Of a DNA stretch of 22,269 nucleotides, positions 1-7,519 are shown piece after piece. Below the pieces are notes generated by a model. It had not been told where the DNA came from. It saw nothing but the letters and a program-made list of their open reading frames with translations, and ran no database searches. The first letter of the stretch is position 1. Every line of letters starts with the position of its first letter. The DNA is from RYN-417 sp043743105. Lineage in GTDB: Bacteria; Patescibacteriota; Saccharimonadia; Saccharimonadales; JACDBH01. The stretch is from contig JAYTXD010000027.1 in NCBI GenBank assembly GCA_043743105.1, positions 1 to 22,269 of the forward strand. Reading direction: 5' to 3'. The position numbers and the translations under genes are program-made.

Positions 1-1
1 A

Positions 2-211
2 TTAGAAGTGTTGAGTGCCTTGGTAGACACCGGCAACTCAATGGTAATTATTGAACACAACTTAGATGTTATTAAGTCGGCTGATTGGGTAATTGACATG
101 GGTCCTGAAGGTGGCGAAAAAGGCGGCAATGTGCTTGCGATTGGTACGCCAGAGCACATTGCACGAGTTAAGAGTTCATATACGGGACAGTTTTTACGGC
201 GTATAGTATAA
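2..211 (+). CDS. uvrA: UvrABC excinuclease subunit A, C-terminal end (partial)
   Basis: Only the last 69 codons are present; the reading frame is open at the left edge from base 2. UvrA is the ATPase that finds DNA lesions and loads UvrB in nucleotide excision repair. The visible part carries the C-terminal ABC signature end of the family: IEHNLDVIKSADWVIDMGPEG, with the switch histidine in IEHN, followed by GTPEH and the typical UvrA ending SSYTGQFL. It ends with TAA at 209-211. The next gene starts two bases later. Another excision gene, uvrC, lies about 8 kb away, so the repair genes are not one operon here. Identification is secure despite the short fragment. Confidence 0.95.
   Translation, partial: LEVLSALVDTGNSMVIIEHNLDVIKSADWVIDMGPEGGEKGGNVLAIGTPEHIARVKSSYTGQFLRRIV
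202..207 (+). promoter_or_regulatory. candidate -10 box (TATAGT) inside the end of uvrA
   Basis: TATAGT lies in the last codons of uvrA and is followed by 6 bases and then the ATG at 214. That spacing would put transcription start at or next to the start codon (leaderless). There is no convincing -35 hexamer at 16-18 bases upstream, so co-transcription with uvrA is equally possible. Confidence 0.3.
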
Positions 212-213
212 AT

Positions 214-729
214 ATGTCCAATTTTTGGTACCCAACTCCCGCAGACCAGTATAATGCAACAGAAGCATATATTTCATTTGCCAGTGGAGTTGCAATATTG
301 AATAATCCACAGGCCACCCAGCCAATCCATGCAGTTGAAGTATGTCCCGATACAAATGTTGAGCAGTTAACAGAAATTGCCCATTTTGCAGCAGGCCTAA
401 TGTTGAGAGGCATAAATGGGTTTATCCGTGCATCCAGCCCTCCAGAATTACGGTCAAGTTTTCCTAAGATGGAGCAAAATTATGATATTGTCCTACCTCA
501 CATGGGAAGATCTATTGCTTGGGTATACGATAAATATCCAGATAGGATGAGGGCACTAAATCCCTATTTCGGGACGCTCCGACCAGGCGCAATGTTAAAT
601 GCAGCCGTGTACAAAAATGCATGTCATGGTAGGTACGACAGATTCAAAATAGGCAAGCTCTTAGAACCGTTTCGGCCTCATCGAATTTTAGCGCCTATAA
701 TAGACAATATCAGCCTGAAAAAGAGCTAA
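214..729 (+). CDS. hypothetical protein, 171 aa
   Basis: I do not recognise this protein. It starts with ATG two bases after the uvrA stop and is probably co-transcribed, although a possible -10 box sits just before it. The sequence is soluble-looking, with no signal peptide or clear membrane helix. It has two cysteines (near residues 44 and 138) and a basic C-terminal third ending in KKS. The middle contains an alternating hydrophobic stretch around HFAAGLMLRGINGF. The stop codon overlaps the stop of the convergent DedA gene by 4 bases. Codon use looks like its neighbours. The long open frame directly behind uvrA supports a real gene; no function can be given. Confidence 0.7.
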   Translation: MSNFWYPTPADQYNATEAYISFASGVAILNNPQATQPIHAVEVCPDTNVEQLTEIAHFAAGLMLRGINGFIRASSPPELRSSFPKMEQNYDIVLPHMGRSIAWVYDKYPDRMRALNPYFGTLRPGAMLNAAVYKNACHGRYDRFKIGKLLEPFRPHRILAPIIDNISLKKS

Positions 730-1340
730 TCTTTTTTATGAAACTTAGCCTTAAAGAGGTGATAAATAGCCGGGCCTACAGTTATCACCATAGCCAATAG
801 AATAATAATTACAATATATTTATCGATATTTTGTACTTTTTCGCCAATAATTTTTCCAAGAATATAACCAAGCATGGTAAGGCCCGTACCCCATGCGGTT
901 ACACCGGCTGCATTGTAGATAACAAATTTTTTACGGTCCATATTTGTCGTACCTGATACGACTGGTACGAAAGTACGAATTACTGGTATGAACCTGGCAA
1001 ACAAAACCGTTTTAATACCATGCTTTTCATAAAAATCTTCGGCTTTTTTTAGCTGGTCAGGATGAAAAAAAGTACTTTCTTGTTTTCTAAAAAGCTTGCG
1101 TCCTGCACGCTTGCCGATTTCGTAGCCAGTATTGTCGCCTATAATACCCGATATAACCACTACAACAAGAAGCCAGCCAAGCGGCAGTTTACTAACAGAT
1201 GCAAAATATCCGGCGCTCAGTAAAAGCGTATCACCTGGCAGGAAAAAGCCTGCTAAAAGTCCACCCTCAGCAAATATAATAGCTCCGATGGCTAGCAGGC
1301 CACCACTTTTAATTAGACTTTCAACGGTAATGCCAAACAT
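726..1340 (-). CDS. DedA family integral membrane protein
   Basis: DedA/VTT-domain proteins are inner-membrane proteins implicated in lipid scrambling, membrane homeostasis and proton-dependent transport. The family signature is clear: FAEGGLLAGFFLPGDTLLL near the N-terminus, GDNTGYEIGKRAGRKLF in the middle, and FARFIPVIRTFVPVVSGTT with the key arginines, followed by two further membrane helices and a basic tail. I chose the ATG at 1340 (204 aa, normal for DedA). The frame is open to 1418, but an extended -10 box lies at 1348-1356, which leaves 1340 as the first usable ATG downstream; the ATG at 1352 falls inside that box. The gene is convergent with the hypothetical gene at 214-729 and overlaps its stop by 4 bases. 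Confidence 0.9.
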   Translation of the reverse strand: MFGITVESLIKSGGLLAIGAIIFAEGGLLAGFFLPGDTLLLSAGYFASVSKLPLGWLLVVVVISGIIGDNTGYEIGKRAGRKLFRKQESTFFHPDQLKKAEDFYEKHGIKTVLFARFIPVIRTFVPVVSGTTNMDRKKFVIYNAAGVTAWGTGLTMLGYILGKIIGEKVQNIDKYIVIIILLAMVITVGPAIYHLFKAKFHKKD

Positions 1341-1347
1341 TCGTTTA

Positions 1348-1356
1348 ATCATACCA
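1348..1356 (-). promoter_or_regulatory. extended -10 promoter of the DedA gene
   Basis: On the minus strand this reads TGG-TATGAT, an extended -10 element. Seven bases separate it from the ATG at 1340, the distance expected between a -10 box and the transcription start, so the mRNA would be leaderless or nearly so. No clear -35 is seen, as is common for extended -10 promoters. Confidence 0.5.
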
Positions 1357-1397
1357 TGAAATACACAGTAGGTTCGTAAGCTTAAATGTTGAAAATC

Positions 1398-1406
1398 TGG
1401 TATAAT
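1398..1406 (+). promoter_or_regulatory. extended -10 promoter of rplY
   Basis: The sequence TGG-TATAAT is a consensus extended -10 box. It gives a leader of about 34 bases before the rplY start. That leader contains an AGAGAGG ribosome binding site at 1432-1438, eight bases before the ATG. This gene therefore uses a conventional leader, unlike several neighbours. Confidence 0.6.
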
Positions 1407-1446
1407 GTATTCTAGCAATTAATATTTTTTTAGAGAGGTTAAAATA

Positions 1447-2121
1447 ATGAGCAGCGATACAATCACGCTGAAACTTACCGAACGAACCGAAATTGGTAAA
1501 GCGGTAAAAGCTTTGCGTAGAAACGGTATGGTCCCAGCAAATGTATACGAACGTGGTCACGACTCCTTAGCCGTCACTGCTCCGTTTACAGAACTTACCA
1601 AAGTGTACCGTCAAGCCGGCAAGCACCATCCAGTCGAATTAACAGTTGGTAGCAAAAAATATCTTGCCATGATTAAAGATGTAGATATTGACCCTATCAA
1701 AGGTTGGGTACGACATGTGGGCTTCCATGCTATCAACAAAAACGAAACCGTTGTCGCTGAGATTCCAGTTCACGTTGTGGGCGAAATACCTGCAGAGCGC
1801 ATGAGCCTATTAGTGCTCCATACCCTCGATGCAGTTGAGGTAGAGGCATTACCTGCAAACCTTCCTGACGAATTAACGGTTGATGGTACGAAACTCATAG
1901 AAGTTGGTGACAAATTGTCAGTTGCTGACATTGTTGCCCCAACAGGCGTAAAGATTTTGACCGAACCAGAACAGACCATTGCAGTTGTTGAAGAGCCAAA
2001 AGATCAGATGGCTGAAGCTGCTTCCGAAGCTGCTGAAAGTGCCGAGTCTGCAGCAGAAGTACCATCTAAAAATGGTCTTACTGATGCTAATGAGCCTGCA
2101 GCTGCATCCGCCGACAAATAA
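1447..2121 (+). CDS. rplY: 50S ribosomal protein bL25 (Ctc family)
   Basis: bL25 binds 5S rRNA in the large ribosomal subunit. At 224 aa this is the long Ctc-type form: an N-terminal 5S-binding domain (about residues 5-95, with RTEIGKAVKALRRNGMVPANVY, close to the usual GKGAARRLRR...PAVIYG motif), then the beta-rich C-terminal TL5 domain (about 95-185, with VPVHVVGE-like IPVHVVGEIPAE and LEVEALPANLPD-like VEVEALPANLPD). The last ~40 residues form a low-complexity tail rich in Ala, Glu and Ser. A good ribosome binding site precedes the ATG. A large inverted repeat follows the stop codon. Confidence 0.95.
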   Translation: MSSDTITLKLTERTEIGKAVKALRRNGMVPANVYERGHDSLAVTAPFTELTKVYRQAGKHHPVELTVGSKKYLAMIKDVDIDPIKGWVRHVGFHAINKNETVVAEIPVHVVGEIPAERMSLLVLHTLDAVEVEALPANLPDELTVDGTKLIEVGDKLSVADIVAPTGVKILTEPEQTIAVVEEPKDQMAEAASEAAESAESAAEVPSKNGLTDANEPAAASADK

Positions 2122-2147
2122 ACTACCGGCCTTTCTGCCCTGCACAT

Positions 2148-2225
2148 TTTGGCCGGATAATTCCGCTCCGTTTCTCCATGTATTTCTATATACACTCCGA
2201 ATACGGTGCTCATTATCCGGCCAAA
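2148..2225. repeat. 14-bp perfect inverted repeat with 50-base loop (possible two-way terminator)
   Basis: Arms at 2148-2161 (TTTGGCCGGATAAT) and 2212-2225 are exact reverse complements. They sit between the convergent ends of rplY and the DUF2087 gene, the usual place for a bidirectional terminator. The loop of 50 bases is long for a terminator, there is no strong T-tract, and no target-site duplication flanks the arms. It could also be a small mobile palindrome or structured RNA. Confidence 0.55.
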
Positions 2226-2263
2226 CTACACTAGAGAAGGAAAAACCTTAAGTTCGACAATAC

Positions 2264-2524
2264 TTACGTTGCGCGCAGGTATTCGTGGCCTTCACGGTCG
2301 CGTGTCATAAGTCCGGTATCGATCATGCCACGTCTCAAAAGCGGCCAGTCCTGAAAGGTGTGCCACTGTTTGATTATTTCGTTAACTTCTTTTTCAGTGT
2401 ATGGTTTTCCAGTTTCAAACTTTTCAACGACGTAATCTAAAACTAATTGTTTATCTGCATGCTTTTTTGGCCAGACAAATACGCGGCCGTCCTCATTTAA
2501 AAACCGGTGAATACTATTTTGCAT
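2264..2524 (-). CDS. DUF2087 domain protein, 86 aa
   Basis: The protein matches the DUF2087 pattern along its whole length: an N-terminal FLNEDGRVFVWPKK, then LDYVVEKFETGKPYTEKEVNEII and a C-terminal LLRRGMIDTGLMTRDREGHEYLR. In this family the fold resembles a winged helix and the domain is often joined to transcriptional regulators, so a nucleic-acid-binding role is plausible but unproven. It is the last gene of a minus-strand operon. Its start lies one base after the stop of the ABC half-transporter at 2526-4301, which suggests translational coupling. A regulatory role for the exporter would fit, but nothing in the sequence shows it. Confidence 0.85.
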   Translation of the reverse strand: MQNSIHRFLNEDGRVFVWPKKHADKQLVLDYVVEKFETGKPYTEKEVNEIIKQWHTFQDWPLLRRGMIDTGLMTRDREGHEYLRAT

Positions 2525-2525
2525 A

Positions 2526-4301
2526 TTAATCCTCTAAGAAACCGCCAGATTGATGGTTCCATAATTTGGCATATGCACCATCACGTTCGAGCAGTTGCTT
2601 ATGCGTACCTTGTTCTATTATTGTGCCTTTGTCCATGACTACGATCTTGTCCATATGCCGGAGCGTTGACAATCGGTGGGCAATAGCCAGTACGGTCTTT
2701 TCCTGCCATAAAGCCTCTAAACCTTGTTGCACCAGGATCTCGCTTTCACTGTCCAGCGCACTTGTTGCTTCATCTAAAATTAGCAATGGTTTGTTGTCCA
2801 GCAGTGCCCGCGCTATAGCGATACGTTGCCGTTGTCCTGCCGATAATTTTACACCACGTTCACCAACCAGCGCATCGTACCCGCTGTCAATCATACTTAT
2901 GAACTCATGGGCATGAGCTTTTTTGGCTGCTGTAATTATATCTTCCCGGCTTACTTTTCTTGATGCTGCGTAGGCGATATTATCTGCGACGCTCCTGTGG
3001 AACAAACTTGTGTCCTGGGGTACATATGAAATAAGCGTGGCAAGATTATGGCCCTCTACTGCTACGCCGTCGAGTTTAATAGAATCGCCTGATGTTGGGT
3101 AATAACCAAGCAATAATTTGGTCAGAGTAGTTTTGCCGCTGCCACTTCGCCCAACGATACCAATTTTTTCACCTCTTTTGATCTGTAAATTTATTGCATT
3201 AAGTACATTGGTGTCATTTTTATCAGGATACGCAAAATTGAGACCCGTAATGTCTAGGCTATTATTAAACAGTAATTCAGCATGGTTTTCTTCTGATGAA
3301 ACGTGTATAGCAGATATATTTTCGTTGCCAAATAAATAACGGTGTGCCTCTTCGACGCGGGCAATGCGCAGGTTTAACTGTGACAAAAACCATATAAAAT
3401 TCCAGATTGTACTAGAGAAAATAAGGATGGTTGATAGCAGCGTTGCCAGCTGTGCAATCGTTAACTGGTGATGTAAGAACAAGTAGACATTCAGCCCAAT
3501 TGCGGCGGGCCATATTATATCGCGGACAAAAACTGACATCGATCCCCAAAAAATGATAGCTGATATGTACGATTTATTAGCGGCTTTAATGGTTATTTTT
3601 TGCTGCAGTTTTATGGCCTCAAATTCGGCCGCTTCTTTTTGGAAAGATTTTACATTAACAAAATTGGCTATGGCATCGATGAGCTTACCGTTCTTGGTAG
3701 ACTGGACATCGGCAGATATTTTTTCATATTTACCGTTATTACGTATAGTCAGCCGTCCCACTAAAACCATACCAAATATTCCAGCAAAAAATATGACTGC
3801 GGTCTGCCAGTTTATGGAAGCCAATATAAAAGCTATCACAATCATACCCACAAACTGGCTCGTGTATTCGTAAAATATATTGTCTACTAACAACCGCATT
3901 TCTTGGGAAATAGACGTTATGTAAGACGAAATCTTGCCGGTGAACTTGTCGACGAAATAGGGGTATGGTTTTTCTATGACTCGTTTGAACAATACGTTTT
4001 CGTATTCATAACCAATAGGAAGCATGAGTTTCATATGGGATATCTCACTGATCCTCCATGTAATATTATGGCCACTGCTGCAGAGAATAAGTATCCACAC
4101 GTATACAACAGCCTGGTGGCCTTGGACAGGGTTTGACGCAAGCGCGCCGACTAGTTTGCCAATAAAAAGCGGGATGAGTGCTAAGAGTACATTCGAAATG
4201 ACAAAAAGTGTAAATACAATAATAAAACGTATTTTGTATTTAGCCATGTACCGCGCGAATGACTTAAGTGAATAGTATGATCTTTGTGTTTCTCTAGTCA
4301 T
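2526..4301 (-). CDS. ABC exporter half-transporter (membrane plus ATPase), second of a pair
   Basis: A 591-aa fusion of a six-helix exporter membrane domain (about residues 20-320) with a C-terminal ATPase. Visible ATPase motifs: Walker A GRSGSGKT near residue 384, Q-loop SYVPQD, signature LSAGQ near 484 (the second Gly of LSGGQ is Ala), Walker B LLILDEATS near 508 with the catalytic Glu, and switch His in AIAHRLS near 541. It belongs to the MsbA/LmrA-type exporters that move lipids, peptides or drugs outward. Its start overlaps the end of the upstream half-transporter by 8 bases, so the two very likely form a heterodimer. Substrate cannot be told from sequence. Confidence 0.93.
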   Translation of the reverse strand: MTRETQRSYYSLKSFARYMAKYKIRFIIVFTLFVISNVLLALIPLFIGKLVGALASNPVQGHQAVVYVWILILCSSGHNITWRISEISHMKLMLPIGYEYENVLFKRVIEKPYPYFVDKFTGKISSYITSISQEMRLLVDNIFYEYTSQFVGMIVIAFILASINWQTAVIFFAGIFGMVLVGRLTIRNNGKYEKISADVQSTKNGKLIDAIANFVNVKSFQKEAAEFEAIKLQQKITIKAANKSYISAIIFWGSMSVFVRDIIWPAAIGLNVYLFLHHQLTIAQLATLLSTILIFSSTIWNFIWFLSQLNLRIARVEEAHRYLFGNENISAIHVSSEENHAELLFNNSLDITGLNFAYPDKNDTNVLNAINLQIKRGEKIGIVGRSGSGKTTLTKLLLGYYPTSGDSIKLDGVAVEGHNLATLISYVPQDTSLFHRSVADNIAYAASRKVSREDIITAAKKAHAHEFISMIDSGYDALVGERGVKLSAGQRQRIAIARALLDNKPLLILDEATSALDSESEILVQQGLEALWQEKTVLAIAHRLSTLRHMDKIVVMDKGTIIEQGTHKQLLERDGAYAKLWNHQSGGFLED

Positions 4302-6090
4302 TTTGGTCTTCTATAAATCCGCCACTTTGATGGTTCCATAATTTGGCATAGACACCGTTTTTATAGAGTAGATCCTTATGTGAGCCTTCTTCAACGATAG
4401 CGCCGTTATCCAACACTATAATCCTATCCATCTTCTGTATCGTGCTTAAGCGGTGTGCAATCACTATTGCCGTCCGACCCTCCATCAACTTCCATAATGC
4501 GTCTTGAATCAAGCTCTCTGACTCACTATCCAGCGCACTGGTTGCTTCGTCCAAAACAAGAATTGGGGCGTTTTTGAGCATAGCGCGGGCAATTGCGATG
4601 CGCTGTCTTTGGCCGCCAGAAAGTTTGACGCCGCGTTCGCCCACCACTGTTTCATAGCCATGCTGTAGCGTCTTAATGAAATCATCGGCATTGGCTTTTC
4701 TGGCTATAACTTCAATTTCTTGGCGGGAGGCTTCCGGCCGGCCATAAGCAATATTCTCGGCAATGGTCCTATGGAACAAGATCGGCTCTTGCGGCACATA
4801 AGATATTGAACGTCTTAAATCTGCCTGAGTAACACTGGAAATATTCTGACCGTCTATTTCTATAGTACCTTCTTGGATGTCAGAAAACCGTAACAGTATT
4901 CGTGTTAATGATGTCTTGCCCGAACCCGAATGGCCGACTAGTCCGACTTTTTCACCTGGTTTAATGCGGAGATCTAAACCGCTAAAAATTGGGTTATGCG
5001 CACCAGTGTGTTTGAATACGACATCGTTGAACCTGATTGCGCCACGGTTCATATACACTTTTTCTGGAGACGCAGGATCTTTGATCTCAGCTTCCTCATT
5101 TAATATTTTTACCATAGCAAAAGCATCACCGATTGAGCGGTTATAGTTACGAAGCGAGTTGTTGCTAAACTGGAACAGTTGGTCCACAAGAGTGGTAGTG
5201 TAAGCCAGGACTAAGAATGTCGTGGCGATATCGGCACCGTTGTTTACGACGCTGACAATGGCGATCACAAGCGCTAGGATCGAGATTGTACGCGAGACTC
5301 CGCTAAAGTAATACATTTGCCTCATGTGAGCCTTCATGAGATATCCGAAGTTACGTTGAGTGTTACGCGTTTTTTTATCAAAAGCATCGTTCTCTTGTGC
5401 TTCGCCACCAAAGCTTTTTACTGCCATGACGTTACCTATCATATCTGCTAGGTAACCTGTTTGTTTGCTTTCAGCTTCAGAGTGCTTCGCTCCACCAGTA
5501 CGAACATCTTCGGAGGCATAGAAAGCGACTGCAATATAGATTGTAGAGAATAAAATAAGGAAACCGACGAATAAGCGTGACTTTGACCACATGACTATGG
5601 CGGCGAGTATGAGCCCTGAAAATAACTGCAAGGTTGAGTAGAAGGTGGTATCTGCAACTCTGACATATGAGCTTTTGAGCTGATTTGTCTGTGAGACAAG
5701 TGAACCACTGAAATGATTCGCGTGGAAATCTGCGCTCTCGCCACTTAAGTGATTGAAAACATCCATAGATATATCTCGTTGTATGTTGCTTTCGAGCCGC
5801 CAAACAAAAATGTCTACAAGTCGCCAAAGTATAAAGCCAGTAACAAGTATGATAGAACCATATAAAATTATTTCGTGATGGAAGCTTTGCCACGGTTGGT
5901 TCTTGATGTAGTCGCCATTACTAAGTTTACGCAGGACATTGGCAAAAATAAGTGGTGGTAGCGTTTGGCCAAGCAAAACATTTAAAGGCATAACAAATAA
6001 AATCCCCGCTAAGCTGTAGGGATATTTCTTAACCCGTTCCCAGTAATATTTGGCAACTATTTTTGCATTTGGTTTTGAAGTGTCTGACAT
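4294..6090 (-). CDS. ABC exporter half-transporter (membrane plus ATPase), first of a pair
   Basis: A 598-aa exporter half with an N-terminal transmembrane domain (about residues 20-325) and a C-terminal ATPase. Motifs seen: Walker A GHSGSGKT near residue 387, Q-loop SYVPQEPILFHR, canonical signature LSGGQRQRIAIARA near 489, Walker B VLDEATSALDSESE near 513 with the catalytic Glu, and switch His in VIAHRLSTI near 545. Both members of the pair keep the catalytic Glu, so there is no obvious degenerate ATP site apart from LSAGQ in the partner. It leads the operon and has a strong ribosome binding site. The C-termini of both halves share KLWNHQSGGF, pointing to an origin by duplication. Confidence 0.93.
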   Translation of the reverse strand: MSDTSKPNAKIVAKYYWERVKKYPYSLAGILFVMPLNVLLGQTLPPLIFANVLRKLSNGDYIKNQPWQSFHHEIILYGSIILVTGFILWRLVDIFVWRLESNIQRDISMDVFNHLSGESADFHANHFSGSLVSQTNQLKSSYVRVADTTFYSTLQLFSGLILAAIVMWSKSRLFVGFLILFSTIYIAVAFYASEDVRTGGAKHSEAESKQTGYLADMIGNVMAVKSFGGEAQENDAFDKKTRNTQRNFGYLMKAHMRQMYYFSGVSRTISILALVIAIVSVVNNGADIATTFLVLAYTTTLVDQLFQFSNNSLRNYNRSIGDAFAMVKILNEEAEIKDPASPEKVYMNRGAIRFNDVVFKHTGAHNPIFSGLDLRIKPGEKVGLVGHSGSGKTSLTRILLRFSDIQEGTIEIDGQNISSVTQADLRRSISYVPQEPILFHRTIAENIAYGRPEASRQEIEVIARKANADDFIKTLQHGYETVVGERGVKLSGGQRQRIAIARAMLKNAPILVLDEATSALDSESESLIQDALWKLMEGRTAIVIAHRLSTIQKMDRIIVLDNGAIVEEGSHKDLLYKNGVYAKLWNHQSGGFIEDQND

Positions 6091-6100
6091 GACGCGAGCT

Positions 6101-6106
6101 CCTCCT
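6101..6106 (-). promoter_or_regulatory. strong Shine-Dalgarno site of the ABC exporter operon
   Basis: The minus strand reads AGGAGG, ending 10 bases before the ATG at 6090. It is the strongest ribosome binding site in the window and fixes the start of the operon's first gene. The A/T-rich stretch between here and the insertion sequence (6107-6230) must hold the promoter, but I see no convincing one there. Confidence 0.75.
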
Positions 6107-6233
6107 AATGGGCTACGCTAAAAAAGAAGATTTAGAGGACGTGATAAAGAACTTTTTTGCAAACATTTTTGTTAAAGGGTTTTTTTGCCGCCTCGTTAAT
6201 ACTATTGGCTTATAACTATACGCTTATGTAATT

Positions 6234-7475
6234 CCTAAAGCTACCCTACAAGTGCGACACTCCTGAACCAATCTCAGACTCATAAGCCTCTATCGGTGTA
6301 AGCCCGTCTAGGCGTACCCTAGGACGAGTGTTCAATATGGTTTCAATTTCTAGTATATACCTACGCCTTAGTTTCTTGAAGTCAGTACCTTTTGGTATGA
6401 AATCACGAACAAGACCGTTTAGGTTTTCGTTCCTAGCTCGCTGACATGAGTGGTAGGTGTCCGCAAAGTACACATCCGTACCAGTATCTTGTTCGGTTTT
6501 GCTCCACGCGCTAAATTCATTGCCGTTGTCGTAGGTAATGGTGTGTGCGCTACCAAACACTCTGTCGATGTCGATGCTTGTAGTTCGACGTATCCTGTCG
6601 GAGTCATAGCCAATGACTAGACCCAGTGATGCCAAGCCGGATTTACGGTCAACATGTGTCAGTATCCTGTCACGCTTGTCCGATCCGACGATAGTATCTC
6701 CCTCTAGGTCTCCGACACGAGATAGCGTACCAACTAGGTCTGGTCAAATATGTATTGGTTTCCTACCACTTGTTTGGTTGTAGGCAGTCTTGGACTGCCG
6801 TCTAGGCTTTTTGCCGCGTCTTCTTAGATGTTGCGTGAGATCTTGGTTGTCCCGTGCTATATACGCATACAGTACGTTATCCGAGAGATAGGGCATGCCA
6901 AGTCTACGTAGCCGGCTTGAGACCTGGCCAGGTGAAGTTCGCTTAGCAATGAGTGTGTTAGCTAGCGCAAAGGACTCAGAGTATTCAGGCCTGTGCACCT
7001 TTCGGCGACCGTCCTTGGCAATTAGTTGTCGAGCGCCGTAATACTCTTCGGCGGAGTCGGCATCGTAGTGAGGCTTGCAACCTTCGAAACGGCGCATGCG
7101 TTCATGGTAGCGTTGTTTCTTACCCCTAATGTCGTCGACAATAGCTTGCCCGCGATATTGACGGCTGTCGAGCAATAGCTCGTGGGGCTTGTTGACCCGA
7201 GTAGTCCTGCGTGTTCCAGGTCTGGAATTACGCTCTATTTCTCGGTATATTGTGCAGCGATGCTTGCCTAGCATCCGACTAATAGCACGTACGCTGTTTT
7301 CGCGCTTGAGTAAACAAGCTAGCGCCACCCGCTCTTGGCGGGTAAAATGGGCATAGGGCATATGCGTCTCCTTAGTATGATTTAGTTGTTACAAACCATA
7401 TTGTACTGATGGAGAATGCGTATGTCCTTTTATGATTCGGATCTTAGGTGTCGCACTTTAGGGGTAGTTGTAGGG
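6234..7475. mobile_element. IS30-family insertion sequence, about 1.24 kb
   Basis: One IS30-type transposase frame lies between imperfect terminal inverted repeats. The left end (about 6233-6260) and the reverse complement of the right end (about 7448-7475) align over 28 bases with about 22 matches, including an identical inner AGTGCGACAC. The flanks show AT(T) on both sides (6231-6233 and 7476-7478), which fits the 2-3 bp target duplication of this family; the exact boundary is uncertain by one base. The right end lies six bases before the -35 box of trhO, so the insertion sits directly upstream of that promoter. Confidence 0.85.
6246..7361 (-). pseudogene. IS30-family transposase interrupted by one in-frame TGA
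   Basis: The frame would encode about 371 aa. It starts with MPYAHFTRQERVALACLL and an IS30-type helix-turn-helix (ISRMLGKHRCTIYREIERNS). After codon 205 there is a TGA at 6744-6746, then the same frame continues with no other stop: PDLVGTLSRVGDLEGDTIV, then TYDNGNEF, then NENLNGLVRDFIPKGTDF and the C-terminal LNTRPR. The DDE catalytic residues are thus all present: Asp in LEGD, Asp in YDNG, Glu in NEN. IS30 relatives have an Arg before the Pro here (ERP-like), so the simplest history is CGA to TGA. The start is preceded by an AAGGAG site. Probably inactive unless the stop is read through. Confidence 0.85.
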
Positions 7476-7481
7476 ATTCGA

Positions 7482-7511
7482 TTGGCAAGTATTTTGATAA
7501 AAGTTTATAAT
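7482..7511 (+). promoter_or_regulatory. sigma-70-type promoter of trhO
   Basis: TTGGCA at 7482-7487, an 18-base spacer, and a consensus TATAAT at 7506-7511. Only 8 bases separate the -10 box from the trhO ATG, so the transcript should begin at or beside the start codon. No Shine-Dalgarno sequence could fit. Confidence 0.75.
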
Positions 7512-7519
7512 AAGTCTAT

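Noticed and set aside
6744..6746. TGA as a sense codon (as in Gracilibacteria/Absconditabacteria)
   Set aside because: TGA ends several well-identified genes here (PF04020 protein, FAD oxidase, surface protein, antitoxin), so it is a normal stop.
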